64,000 nt of DNA from contig JANQBS010000180.1 of assembly GCA_033085395.1 (NCBI GenBank), forward strand, positions 18,713-82,712, written 5' to 3'. A program made the position numbers and the translations under genes. This DNA is from Xanthoparmelia taractica (taxonomy: Eukaryota > Ascomycota > Lecanoromycetes > Lecanorales > Parmeliaceae). Of the stretch, positions 21,877-35,139 are shown in pieces (the first letter of the stretch is position 1; each line of letters opens with the position of its first letter). The notes below the pieces were generated by a model that saw nothing but the letters and a program-made list of their open reading frames with translations, did not search any database and was not told the DNA's origin.

Positions 21877-24486
21877 TGTTTGCTTCTGTAAAGCCACGCA
21901 GGTTCTCTATTCCGGATCAACGGTCATCTAAGACAACAGATTAAAGCACCTGAGTGATACTAGCGGCAAAGATGTAGACTGGTATCTTGGACGGCTGTGT
22001 GACCTACTTAAATAGTTAGTTTTGCTTGCTTGGGAGCTACGTAAGGCGCTTCGACGGACGATATTTGGCGTTTAGGCGAGAGATCGAGAGTGGAGGGGCC
22101 TATGATTACTTTGCCTAATTATAACCCAGTCATATGCCTGGGGTGTTTTATGACACGTATAGTGTATACTTCGGTCGTTTGAAAGTACTGCGCGAAGTCC
22201 GGAGTGTGCTTCGATCGCCTAAGCCTGACTCTGTAGGACAAGGACATCGAATGGTAAGGTACAATAACTTGAAAGAAGCGGTGATTGAAGGATATTCATC
22301 GGGAAAGTCTTGGAGTCTACTCCATGCGAGTGTGGTAATATGTGTGGTAAGTGTTGGATGGTGACACGAACCCTGCACAACATACTGCAGAAGGCGTTGG
22401 CCCATCGAATCCACGAGCTCAACATAGATGCACTGCGAGACAAATGAATGCTGTAAACTCGGCTAATTCAATTCAAGTCGAGCAGCAACTCGAGGGTCGC
22501 GATGTCACGCCTTTCCTCTTGAAAAGCTCTGCTAAATTGCCCCTCTGAGCGCAGAGGTGGAGCCCAATCCCTGCCTCTACTCTGTCTGGCGCTGCTTAGG
22601 GTAGACTGCATGACGACCTGCATGCTTCCGCCTTCTTGTATGATACATGAATATATGGCAAGTCAGGAAAACCCAAGGCTTCATGTCTGTACTGAGCTCT
22701 TCGCCCGGGACGCGTTGTAATCAGACCGCGTTACACTACCAATCTTTCTCACTTTCATTGCGCTACATCGGCCTTGGACCGTTGCAGCTGACACTGTTCA
22801 GCATGGCTGTGCTGTTACACCAGCGTCTATCAGAACCTGATGCGGTAGCAGCCCTTGGAAAGGCTCATCCACTCTGACAACGGCCGCTCATCTCAGCTAG
22901 ATGTTGCCCATATGCATTGTTAGTACCCAGACATAGGTACCGTTGCAGACATAGCGCATGCAAGTAGCTGACGAGCTTCTCATAATAGAGCACCGCAGCA
23001 GAACCCGAATTTCATGACCTTCTCCTCCTTCTACTCGCTTTCCCAACGGATCCCAACGCCAGATATTGACCAGAGTCCGTTCGACGTCCCTCACCACCAC
23101 ATGATGATCCCGCCGTTACCGCAACCTCTCTCAGTTGGATCATAAGCTGGCATATGGGGAAAGAGAATAAGATATACTTGGGCTGCAACATAAGTTGGGA
23201 AGAGACAGCTGGTGACCACCACACCACGATATACTACGATGCTTCGGCCATAAGCTCGCTCCCACCTTTAATGATGCGAGGGAGCTGTGTCAGAAAGGGA
23301 CAAGGTACGCGCCAGGAGAGGCAAAAGAGGACATGGATGTATGACAAGTAGGGACAGAAGAGCTGAGAGGATCGAAATTTGGAACGCTACGAAGCTATTG
23401 TGCACAGTTGCGCGTAGTCGATGACTGCAGAACGCCTTCGATGGCTGTGCTACAGATGTCTCTCGTTACTGGTCAGGGTCCGAAGGCAAACCCATAATTT
23501 TCAACGGAACTCTGGTAATAAGGAATGTAGCAGCTGATCTCTGGAGTCTTCATTGTCGTAATATAAGCGTAGCTACTAAAAGGAATGTATATCTTTCAAG
23601 AGGATATTTATTCAACAGGAACTGCAGCTAACTGCTTATTTAAGCATGTTGGATGTAGAGCAGCCGAATACCATTGTTGAGTGACTCTACGTGTCTTGGG
23701 CTTGCAACTCTTTGCGGTCAGCTTGAAACATCTGTAGCTTTCATATCAAGGGAGGGTAACTCGCGGCAGTACTGGAGCTGCGAGCTTGGACCGGGCCGAC
23801 CTTTGAACCAAGCTGCGCAGTCTTATCCCCTCGATGAGCTGGCTTAAAGCATGTCCTATTGTCAGGAAGCCAGGCTTCCTACCCTAAGGGTTTGGTGTGG
23901 GAGGCTTCCGGGGTTGTACAACTTGATATGGTCTTCGTGGCTTCTTGCCTCTGGTACTGTGCTGTTACCTAATCCTCCGCTGCTGAAGCTTTGGCTTTTA
24001 CTTGGAGCATTTCAATGGCGCTTCTAGGTCCTGCAAGCTTCAATTTCGGGCGTTGCGAATGCTGATGTATGATAACGGTTGCTGTGTTTACTAAAGCCGC
24101 TGATGACTGGTGTAGGATTGTGCCCCTCTTCTGGCTTCGAGCTTCAGACACTAAATCTAGACTTCGTAAGGTAGTGTAGACCGACTCCAGGAATTGCCTG
24201 TAGCGTGCTGCGTGTCGCGTGTCAGTCTGATGGTACGAAAAAGGTTGTTTTGATAGCCCTTATTCTAACGCTAATAGAACTAGCGCATCGGCCGGGCTTG
24301 AGGAATATGACAATCTCCGACTCCGACTCTCCTACTCTGCTGCCTAATACTCTTATGCAAACACAGAGTACGAGTACCCAACGTACTAGACCCATGCAAA
24401 ACCATGTCTACCGTCCCCGACCACCCATTGCTCATCGATTGCTCACCAATTGACTGCTCAGATAAGAGAATTGCTCCGGTAGAAAC
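21877..24486. other. 2.6-kb stretch with no supported gene
   Basis: Frames are short, overlap on both strands and show no motifs. The last part should contain the promoter of the Zn2Cys6 gene. Confidence 0.45.
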
Positions 24487-26591
24487 ATGGAGCCAAATGC
24501 AGCGCCGATCTCTGGCATTCCAGCCTCTTACGGTCGAGCCTGCTCAAACTGTGCTCGAGCCAAGGCAAAATGTATCGCAGGGAATGGCGTCGGTGCCAAA
24601 TGTGAGAGGTATCATGTGTGCCTCGGTCAGTCATCATATATGATTATGTTGACACGATCCAGATGCCTTCGCTTAAACAAAGACTGTCAGCCTATGCAGA
24701 CGGTTCGTAGCCGCAAAACAATCAATAAGCCTTCCGCTACCAAGACTGAAAAGTTAGAAGAGAAGATTGATGGACTGTTCAAGCTCCTTCAGTCATCTAC
24801 GTCTTCAACATCTATAGCGGACCGGAATGCTCCTGCATCAACTGCACCAACTTCAATCCAGCCATCACCCAATTCATTGCAATCTCGTGATGCCAGTACG
24901 GAGTCTGGTGAGGACTTCGGACCCCATGCGATCCAGCGGCTGAATTGGAAACGTCCCTCAATCGATGGCTTACGGCTGAATTCGCCCACAACGGCTCCAG
25001 ATTCTGCTTACGTAACTTCTGGCACGAGGTCTACGATATACCATTACCCGGCGAGTTCGCTCGCCGATGGCCTCGAACCATCCTCTGACGAAGCAGAGGA
25101 GTGTCTCAAAGGTTTTCGACCCCATATGGCAGCGTATTTCCCTTTCATCCTAGTGCCAGAATCTACTACCGCACACGAGCTTCGTCGCGACCGTCCGTTC
25201 CTGTGGCTGTGTATCATGTCGGTGGCATCGAAATCTACTGCACAGCAGAAAGCGCTTGGGCAAGAATTGAAAATAACGATGGGAAGGGAGGTACTGGTTG
25301 AGGGCAAGAATAATATCGATTTACTTTTGGGTATCATGGTGTTCGTCGCCTGGTAGGTCGAATTTCTCTCATTTGTGAGGGTGTGCTAAAATTAAACATT
25401 ATCGTGGTTCAGGGGCCACTATCACATTTACAATAAGCCCATAATAACATCAGCCGCTCAACTCGCAATGGCATTAGTGGGTAATCTTGGCTTGAACAAG
25501 CCACCGCTCAAAGAATCGACGCAGATGATGCTGAATCTCGATGCGCGAGGGTGCCCGGTAAAGCCTTTTACCCCAACGATACGAACAACGGAGGAGCGAA
25601 GAGCAGTACTTGGCTGTTTTCTACTCAGCTCAGTGTAGGGACTCTACCCGTTGAAAGGAGGATCTGGCTAACAGGGGCCAGACTGTCATCATATTTCCAG
25701 CGGCTTGATGCTGTTCGCTGGACTCCATATCTGGACGAGTGCATCGCGGTGCTAGCTGAAAAAGAAGAGCACCCGACCGATACGCTTTTGATTCACATGG
25801 TGAAGTTGCAACTCATCGTCGAAAAGGTGGGTCATGGCCCGTGGCATGAAGAGCATGATCATGTCATTGGCTCTTCGAGAACACCGCCGATCTTCTATCT
25901 GAAGGCCTTGCAAGCACAGCTCCAGGAAGTCAAAGCAACAATACCTCCTAGAATTCAAGCGAACGGTAAGAATATCTACTGAGCCATGTTATCAGACGCT
26001 TACACGCGGTTTGTAGACTTCTTGCTCTTGCATCTGTACAACACAGAGCTTAGAATACACGAAGTAGCCCTCTCGAGAGCATCGAGTGTTGTCAATTCAG
26101 GCTTCCAGCGATTAGATTCTCTTTATGCGTGTCTCCGGGCAACGAAAAGCTGGTTTGACCTGTTCCTCAGCTTAACTCCAGCTCTATACGTCGGTTTCTC
26201 CATGCCGATGTTCACCCAGATGGCCCATTGCATCATAACACTTTTCAGACTCGTCACATTCGATGACCCGGTTTGGGATCGAGGACTGGTACGGGATACA
26301 GCAAACCTCTCTCTCATCTTAGAGCAGATCATTGAGAGATATACACAAGTGAAAGTGGAGGCGGACTTGGACCGTGGTGACTCGGAAGATAAAGACATAT
26401 TCAGTGGGAGTGGTAGGTTTCTCAGAACGATCAAGACCTGGTGGGACGCCAAAGTGGCCGCGGAGTTCAACAATGACATGGTCGTGGATGATACTCTAGG
26501 AGAATTGAATATGGAAGGTTTTGACGATGTGTGGCTGAGAGATATACTTGACCTAAACATGCAGTGGCCAAGTGCAGAGACCGGGATTTGA
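24487..26591 (+). CDS. Zn2Cys6 transcription factor with fungal-specific regulatory domain, 630 aa, four introns
   Basis: Exons are 24487-24608, 24663-25352, 25413-25634, 25682-25965 and 26017-26591 (introns of 54, 60, 47 and 51 nt). Intron 1 is stop-free and in frame. Removing it brings the two halves of the zinc cluster together: CSNCARAKAKC, a loop GNGVGAK, then CERCLRLNKDC. That is a perfect C-x2-C-x6-C...C-x2-C-x6-C binuclear cluster at about residues 19-50. A coiled linker follows (KTEKLEEKIDGLFKLLQ). Then comes a Ser/Thr-rich stretch and the fungal transcription-factor regulatory domain with F.LSS..SSYFQRLDAVRWTPYLDEC at exon junction 3/4. The protein should bind DNA as a dimer in the nucleus. 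The MFS exporter begins 185 bp downstream on the same strand, so it is a likely target. No other metabolic gene follows. Confidence 0.9.
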
Positions 26592-26776
26592 GGCAATCGG
26601 AACTCCGGTTGTAAGCGGGAACGGAACTCCGTCGCCGAGATAACCACAACATTGTTTACCCAAACACAAGCCAGCCTCTTGTAAATTTTAATGCATGTAG
26701 TCTTCTTAGAATATAAGTCTGTTCTCTCGTGTTGAGTTCACCAATCTTTCGCTTTACTTATACTCACATTTCACCA

Positions 26777-28893
26777 ATGGAGGGAGATTCTACGTTAGAG
26801 GGTGTTGCGACCGCAGACGGGGAGAAGCCGCACTTGCAAAACTCAAGCCCGGATGCGCTGTCGAAAGAGAACGCGGAGACGCAGGAGACTGGCCAAGAGG
26901 AGCATCAATATGTTACCGGCCTCAAACTTGCCATAATCATGAGCTCTTTAACCATTACGTTTTTCTTAGCAATGCTAGATGTTGCTATTATCGCAACGGT
27001 CGGTAAACATCGACTCATTTGCTTCTGGGTCCAGTTGACAGTTCGAATAGGCTATACCACGTATCACAAGCGACTTCCACTCATTGCCTGATGTGGGATG
27101 GTACGGCAGTGCATATCTCCTAGCCAAGTGTGTTACCCTCCTGTCTTTCCGGATTGGCTTAGCGGCACCGAGCTGAATGAAGGGACCAGTTGCTCGCTTC
27201 AGCCGCTGACAGGCAAAATTTATACATACTTCAACTCCAAGGTGATTCGTAACACAAGAACGTTGTGACAAGGAGTTGATGGATTCCAGTATTCCTTTCT
27301 GTTTTTCCTGGGAGTTTTTGAACTCGGATCTCTTCTGTGCGGAGTCGCAAAATCGTCGGATATGTTGATCGTAGGAAGGGCCATTGCGGGTATGGGGGGT
27401 TCAGGCCTTACCAGCGGCGGTCTTACCATCATCGCTGGGTGTGTCCCATTGGCAAAGAGGCCCGGTAGGCTTTCGTGTCAACCTCGCCCACCATCCAGGC
27501 TGACGGATGTTGTGTAGTCATCATGGGGATAATGATGTCTGGTAAGCCTGATGGTTTCATAGGCTGTTTCACTTGAAGTCCCAGCTAATCGAAAGGGTAG
27601 TTTCACAGATTGGAACAGTGCTCGGACCTTTGCTCGGAGGACTGCTTACGCAGTATACGACGTGGCGCTGGTGTAAAGGATTTTACTTATCTGCCCTGAT
27701 CCTCATTTCTAACTCTTCTTAGGTTTCTACATCAATCTCCCTATTGGTGGCGCCGTTGCAATTCTTCTGATGTTCATTGCAATCCCAGATCTGATTGACA
27801 AGACTCAAGATCAAACGAACATTATGACAATCTTGAGGAGGCTGGACCTCATCGGATTCGCTCTCTTTGTTCCGACTGCCGTCCAATTTCTTCTGGCCCT
27901 TGAGTGGGGTGGTTCCCGCTATGTCTGGGATAGCGCGACAATAATAGGACTCTTCTGCGGCGCCGCGGGTATGTTCTGCGTGTTTCTTACATGGGAATAT
28001 CGTAGAGGGGATTCGGCCATGATTCCGTTCCCGATGGTACGACGGAAGATCGTATGGTGCAGCTGCTTGGTCATGTTTTTGTTCATGGGATCGATGATAA
28101 TTACCTCGTACTATATGCCCATCTATTTCCAAACCGTACGCAACGCGACACCAACAATGAGTGGGGTGTATATCCTTCCCGCCATCCTGAGTCAGATATT
28201 GTTCTCTACCGTGTCTGGAGTATTGGGTATGAACCAGAATCTCGTGCCGTTATATTCTCAACCAGGTGAGATTGCAGTTGCTGACGAACTTCAGTTGGCA
28301 AGCTTGGTTATTATATGCCCTGGATCATTGCGAGCGGTGTTCTGACAGCAATCGGGACTGGACTGATATCGACATTCACTCCGTCCACGTCAACTGGTAC
28401 TTGGATCGGCTACCAGATCCTCGCGGGCGCTGGTCGGGGATGCGGGATGCAGATGGTGAGTGTCGCGACGCAGCGAGTGCAGGGATAACACAAGTTGGGC
28501 TAAAATGCATGTCTTTAGTCTTTAGTAGCCGTCCAAACCGCCCTGCCTCGAGACCAGGTGCCCGTCGGCATGGCCCTCGTCGTCTTCGCTCAAATCTTCG
28601 GCGGTGCCTTGTTCTTGACATTTGCCGAAACAGACTTTAGTAACGGCTTGGTCAAAGCAATCAGCACTTTTGCTCCCAACGTCAGCTCGGAGGCGGTCAT
28701 TGCTGCAGGCGCTTCGGCTGTGAGAGACGTTGTGCAGGGGCATGACCTTCCGGGTGTTATCTTGGCTTATAACCAGGCTATACAGCACACATTTTATCTT
28801 GCTGCTGGAGCTGCGGCGGCGACGCTTGTGTTTTGCTGGGGCATGGGATGGAAGAGTGTTAAGAAGGCGAGGGTGCCGAAACCGGAAGCGTAA
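26777..28893 (+). CDS. MFS exporter of the 14-TM drug:H+ antiporter (DHA2) type, 553 aa, eight introns
   Basis: Nine exons: 26777-26998, 27051-27127, 27190-27241, 27290-27464, 27518-27541, 27601-27672, 27723-28226, 28295-28455 and 28519-28893. All joins keep frame. The first donor (gtcggt) is weak, but the join restores the family sequence [19 protein letters not shown]. After an acidic cytosolic N-terminus come TM1 ([13 protein letters not shown]), [15 protein letters not shown], motif A region ([18 protein letters not shown]), the exporter motif C ([15 protein letters not shown]) and [14 protein letters not shown]. Later TMs include [15 protein letters not shown] and [16 protein letters not shown] polar loop ([15 protein letters not shown]) precedes the last helices, and the tail is basic. 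Members sit in the plasma membrane and expel toxic metabolites or drugs with protons. The neighbouring Zn2Cys6 gene suggests local regulation. Confidence 0.9.
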
Positions 28894-29712
28894 TGGAAAG
28901 AAAGATAGAGAGAGGGAATACATATGAATAGATATTAGCGGTATAGATTTGGTGGGAGTCTCTGCAATTCATCCTCTCAGCTCTCATATCTATAGATGGG
29001 ACCGTCTTCCGAACCAAGGGTTAGGGCTAACCAAGACTTTGTACACACCACGAATTCGACTGGGCATCGCCAACCACCTTGGTAACTTGGAGTGCAGCAC
29101 AATTCCCTGGCAATCAAACTCATGTTCTCGTCTACTACGTGAAAAACAGCATCATCGTCCAGGGGCTACGGCCCCCGTCGGCGAGCCGTCGGGCACAGCT
29201 GCCAAGTCGTTTTACGTGCCGTAGGAAGGCCCCAGCAGTCCTTCCAGAGGTGGGCGACCGAAAATATCACCCCATGTGAAACTTGATTGCCCTCCTATGT
29301 CTGCCTCTAATGAAAACAGATGTCGTTCCGTTCGAAGGCGTAAGGAGATGAGGCGGTGGAAACTGTGCAAAAGCAGTACAAGTGGACAAAATTTGTAGAC
29401 GATTGAAGCAATTCTGATATTCCAGTGAGATCACATAAAAGCTTGCTCGGACTATATTCCTCATTCGAAATGCTCAGCGCCGTCGTTTCATCATGAGACG
29501 TGAGAAATAAAATGCCAGCCACACTCGAAGACTTCGTAGTTGGGGAATTGTGTATCGCACCTTCTCTGAAACAGGGGGCAGAGAACGTGCCACTCTCTTG
29601 GTGTATAAAGGTGATGGCCTGGCCCGGACTGAAGACAACGTCGAGAATTTAAAGGGTCCCGCAGCCTGGAATAAAGGGGAACTTACCACTGAGACTGAAC
29701 TTTCTGCTCAGC
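28894..29712. other. Intergenic, no gene supported
   Basis: Only short motif-free frames occur. The stretch separates the exporter from a secreted-protein gene on the same strand. Confidence 0.5.
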
Positions 29713-30585
29713 ATGTCTGCTTCACGTCATATGCTTCAGGTCTTGGTGCTGGCATGTTTCGCATCCCTGGGCTTCACCGAACAGTCTATAAAGTCAATAA
29801 TCACGGGCTATGGTATTCTCTTCGTCTGATGATATTGAATCTGCACAATACTTACGCAGACTCCAGGCTACGCATCAAGCAGCAACACACTGGCCACAGG
29901 CGCACAAGGTGGCGAGCATTCAGCAACATTCAATGATCCAGGAGATTGCGCAACCGACGTGAAGGTATATCCGATCGGCACATTGATATACGTGGTTGTA
30001 CGTGCCATCCCTTATATCCCCCTACGATGCACCTATCCCCTTTCATATAAAGTCCTTTCTTAACAGCAATCCTCAAGCCGGCCAATGACGCTCAGACAGC
30101 AACAGGGACTCCAAAAGTACTTCTCGGTCCAAGACTCCTGCGACGCGTGCTCTTCGGGATCCCAACCCCACTTTGACCTCTGGATGGGCGTGCCTAGCTA
30201 CAGCGACAAAACCCAACTCGGCATCTGCGCCGGCGGAATCACGGTCTCAGACGCCACTGCTACCGTCATCGTCGATCCAAAGGACGGTTACTATGTTGAT
30301 GCGACGCCCTTGATGTCCAGTACCGGCGTCTGTGATACGAATGCTGATTATAGCCGCACTCAGCCGGTGCTTGCTGGTGGCGGCACTGCGGGTGATGTGA
30401 GTAATGGCAACCCGACGACGTTGAGTACAGTTGTCTCGTCTGCGCCGCCGAGAGCGTCGGCCGGTGTGGGAGTTGGCATTGGGTCTGGGAATTGTCGCTG
30501 GAGGGGACATTGTCAGGGAGCGCCTTGCCAGACCGATAACGACTGTGGCGATCCTTTCTCGTGTGTAAGCAATGTGTGTACGTAA
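29713..30585 (+). CDS. Secreted protein with a 3D/double-psi-barrel-like domain and cysteine-rich tail, about 236 aa
   Basis: Exons are 29713-29812, 29867-29997 and most likely 30106-30585. The second intron could instead end at 30066, adding 13 residues; I prefer 30106 because it yields YVVGLQKYFSVQDSC, which reads like related fungal proteins. The N-terminus is a signal peptide (MLQVLVLACFASLGFTEQ). The domain runs GYGYASSSNTLATGA, TDVKVYPIGTLIYV, KYFSVQDSCDAC and HFDLWMG. The order 'P(I/L)GT...V...V.D.C...FDL' resembles the 3D-type barrel of bacterial wall-lytic enzymes, with a candidate catalytic Asp in VQDSC; this is inference. A Ser/Thr/Gly-rich linker leads to a compact tail with the pattern C-x4-GHC-x3-PC-x4-DC-x5-C-x4-C, seen in various fungal wall proteins. 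It is probably extracellular, bound to wall or glycan. Confidence 0.78.
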
Positions 30586-33500
30586 TGTAAGGAAGGCTGG
30601 CTTTCTTATCGGGTCTTGCTAGAAGGTGAGTCGACAGGAGTCAAGTGTATCAAACAACGGAAATTCATCGCATTATCACCGAAGCATCAGTTTGGGCTGA
30701 AACAAGTTTCGGACTCAATTGTCATTCGAAGTGATAAAAAATAAAAGAAGAAAAAAGAAAGACAAGCAACCCCAGCAATTCCTGCGCTACCAAAGTGAAG
30801 CAAATGGGCCCCGACCCCGCCGGCGGACTTCCAGGCGCCGACAATATCTCCAGAAAGCGATAACTTTATCGCTCATTAGATCGGTGGCAGCGGCAGAGGT
30901 AAAAGTCCAAGCGGGGCTGCGGATGAGGGAACGGCCATCAACCCGGGACAGAACGACCCGGCCGTCAACAGCCTCGTTGCGATTGGTGTTGAGACGGTCC
31001 GTGGCCGTCATGATTGCAAACATTCGTCGTTGCATTGGGGGACGATGGTTGGTAAAGAAGAGGAACGCAGCGCAAAGCTGCATCGTCGACCAAATCGACG
31101 GAGGGCCAGAGGGGAGCCGTCACGAATGTTGGCGGGTGAGGGTGCAGCAAGGGGTAGGGGTATACACATACGTAATGGGGAAATGGGGGAGTGCCATTGG
31201 CGGCCATAGGCAAACCGGCAGCCTCCGCGCCCAAGCTGGGATGTGGAATGGTGTAAGTGTGTGGCATTCTGCTTTCAGCGGATGTCAATCGTACGGCCAA
31301 ACTCCCCTCCAGATGCATGACACAGAGGCAATGAACCAATAATACAACTGGAAATGAAGGTGGTGTTCTGCTGCCGTGACTCAATGTCAAGCCTCAAGGC
31401 CAAGCACTAAACTCGGGTTATATGGCGATAAAGATATATTAACATGCGACAAGTAGGTTGTGAAACCGATGATATAATGATTACAGTTATATACTTGATC
31501 AGGAGCTGGTTGCTGGTGAGAAAGAAAAAAAAGAGTTATACTGAAGGCTTGGATGGTGAAGCGACCGGGAGACAAGTCAGTTGCTGAGGTAGCTTTGGGT
31601 TGGCATGTTGAGATAATGGAAACCTTGGTACCACGGTCGCAACGTCTGAAGACTTTCACCTGGAGAACAAAGACACGGAAAGGGTTGAGCTATATATTTA
31701 ACTGTTTACTTTTAAGCAAGATGAGGGCTGAACGTTAAATGTAAGGGAAGGAACCGCTGAAAGGGGGAACATGGCAGAATGATCACCGTCATAGTACAAC
31801 AGAAACGACGAGGTCTACCACAAGAGAAGATACATCACATTACGAATATGGGTGTTTGAGGCATGCAATTAGGTCCACGGTAGGTCGCAAGAGACGAGAT
31901 ACAAGGTAAATCGGAGGACAAAATTGGGAGACGAGAAAGAGAGCAGAGCGGCTCACGATGCGGTATCGTGGGAGTCGTCCCCGCACAGAAACAACTCATG
32001 AAGGATACAAAGGAGGTCGATGGTTGAATTCTCCGACGAAGTGCGACCATTGATGTTATCTAGTGATACGAATGTGAGCGCAAATCAAGGAATCAGGAGC
32101 ATCAAGTGTGGATCTATTCCCTCGGGAGGTGGGGATCGCCGGGCCACATCAACCTGCTAATAAGTACAGTGCAGAAGGGTGACTGAACTGACTTGACCAA
32201 TGTGCGCTTCGCTGCTACGGAACCACGGTATCATGGAAGGAGACAGGCCGTGTTCTTCATCTTCACACTGTAAGCGATCGAGTGCAACAAGTGAATCAAC
32301 AATTTTGGCGATGACATTGAACGCGCCACTTCACAATCCCCGTGTAGTGCCGCGCGTTTGTTTGAGATGGCGGATGAAATCCGAATGTGACATGATCTGT
32401 CAGACTTCGTCGGCTCCAAACATTAAGAGATAGTGTAGAGTATGTGCCCAGTCGCCGGAGGTGACCACCCACATGCGAGAAATGCAACAGGGGAGGTTGT
32501 TGATCTTGAATGGAAAGGGTGAGCGGCCGATTGATCATCTGTGGATAGACGGGCGAGTGACAACCGATGCGGGGTGAAGGGTGCTCATGTGGGGGTGATG
32601 CTGACCGGACAACGAGGAAAATTGTAGAAGGAGATCAGTGTGGAACATGGACCGAGTAATACAAGAAAAAAAGATGTACCAAAGCAAGTCGAATGCTTTT
32701 CAGATCGAAAGGTATGATTGCGAAATCCATGAGGTATCCGCCTGCAGACAAAGCTGACATGGCTGGCAACTGAATGACGACACAGTGTACATGACACGAC
32801 GCATTCCTCTTATACTGGCTCTCTGATTATAGGCGGGCGAGACCTGGGGTGCCTAAATTATACCATCCATTGTCGGTGACCCGACATGCTGTCAGGAATG
32901 TAGTGCAGCGAGCGTATGTATAAGTTGAGTGTCCAGCTTCCACCCAGATGCTCTTGAGTATACTGGTAACGGTTGCTCCGCCCCCTACCACCCCCGTGCA
33001 CCTTGGAATGTCTCAAACTCTTTAAATGAACGTATAGAAGGCGGAGTTGACATGTGTAGAAAGTGGGTGACTGGTAGTGGTGGTGGGTGATGGATCCTGT
33101 TGCATCAACCGGATACGGCATCAAGCGGAGGGCATGGAGTATCGGACGGCAGGCTGCTGTACGAAGGGAACAGTGTGAATGGTATGGGATGTATCGAGAG
33201 AGTGAAGGAACAGGGATTGACTAATGGAAGGCGACAGTCAGCGTTGGTTGAAGTGTTGCCAAAGGTTTAATAGATATTGCCAGTAGAGTATGGAGATTGC
33301 ATAAAGGAGAGTATTCAGCGGATGTAGAAACCATTCGACGTCAAGCTGTTCGACTTTGTGATGGTATAACGTATGGTGAGGCGCTGAATCCTTGCGGGCG
33401 CAATCTAATAAGAGTGACACTTGGAGAAGGGAGTGGATTGGGATGGGGGTTGGTCACGGACAGCAACGAGAACAAGCAGTGTGAATGAGAGAGGAATACA

Positions 33501-35139
33501 CTCGTAAGGAGCTTTGCAATGTGTAATGTTAAGAGTATTCGTACGAACGGGAGCTGGAGAAGACTGACAAGAATGTCTTGGTCTTGGCAAAGCTCCAGAC
33601 CTCATGAGGAAATAAAAACATCTCTTACACCTCTATATGCCAACAGGCTGTGGTCGGCGGGCATGTTGATACCAGCTACCGAATCACCACACTTTCATGG
33701 GAGCATCAACGTCTACAACCAGCGTTTGCACTACGCACTCGGGCTTTGCCAGCTGACCCGATGGACACAGACATGGAGAAGGCCAGCGCCATACATTCCA
33801 GACACAACAGTAGGAAGGCACCATCTGATATGCAGACACAAGCCGAATTTCTCCCATCAACAGACCTGGACCAGATATATAGGATGCAAGCAAGCAGGTA
33901 CAATCTTTGAAGGCACGCATGCCATATCGAAGTTGCGAACAGAGGGTGCCAAGACATCCTGTTTGGGTTCCTGCATCGAATTTTGCCGGTCGCAATCCGA
34001 CCTCCTGCCAAGTTCTTTCCCGTTTGGAAGGTAAACATGGACTGAACTCGAACATGCCGACAAACATACCCTTTCTGCCAGGTCACATGCCCACAGCTCC
34101 ACCCACTTCCTACCCACTTTCATACCCAACACAGACATATTGCCCACAACATAGAGAAGGTACACACATGCCCTAGACCCACATGCCAATCGAACCTGTT
34201 GGGTCTGAGTGCTCCAATGTCGACTTTAAAGACACTGCCCGACGATGCTCACCCATTCCCCATGCCTGCCAACTGTTTACACGAAGCATCCAGAAGGTGC
34301 ACGTCTACATTTCAATCAAACATACGGAATGTGGGTATTCCTGCTCGAGTTCACCAGTTCAACGTGCATCATTCCATCTGCCGCTGCCCACATACTGGTC
34401 ACCAACTGCTCTACCCATGTAATTGATGAACACAATCGCCTACTCAATGGGTGCGACAGCTAGAAGGTGCTGGTTAGTTTGGGACCCACATCCCAATCGA
34501 AAATGCCAATGGCGAGGGTTCCTACCCGGTTTGGCAAGGATAACGTTCAATTTCCTTACCACCCACTGCGGAATTTCTCCCCACCTTCCCTCCAACCCTC
34601 ATCTCTACCCACACATCCAACCACTCGTCCACTCACTCATCCACCCAACTACCCACCCCTTGCACACAGATTGCCCGTGCTTGCCAACTCCTACTGACCT
34701 GCATGGATTCCATCTCACACCCATACTCATCTCTGTGACCTCAATGCCCACTCGCTGCACACACTACCCACATGATGCCAATGCCTCCCATCTCATACCA
34801 GCACAGATGAACACTTGACAAAAGCCACGACGTTCTCAGCGACCACATCGACACCGGGGTGTGAGTGCTGCTGTCTCTGGCTAATTGCGGTGTGTGATGG
34901 ATGTGCACTGCGGGTGATGCTGCCAATGTCCTCAATGTATGAACCTGCCACTGCAATGCAATCCTCGACCAATCCCGACCGCGCAAGTGACTTTTCCACA
35001 CTCAACGTGCCCCAGGTGGAAGGTTCGGTCGCAAGGAGATGGAAAAAGTGGGTCCCTGACCAAGGGACCTACCGGGAAAAGTAGCATTTTCCCGACCGAG
35101 GGAGGAAGGTGAGTTTCCCTTCGGACTTTGGAGTTATCT
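30586..35139. other. 4.5-kb stretch with no supported gene
   Basis: Many frames are open on both strands at once, which signals low complexity rather than coding. About 30,730-30,770 is an A/G run. From roughly 31.4 to 33.5 kb the plus strand is G-rich; from 33.7 to 34.8 kb it is C-rich, with CCCA/CCAC runs densest at 34,560-34,800. I found no domain or splice structure. Confidence 0.45.

Noticed and set aside
33519..34034. 171-codon plus-strand frame
   Set aside because: Several frames on both strands are open across the same stretch, the composition is biased, and the translation has no motif.
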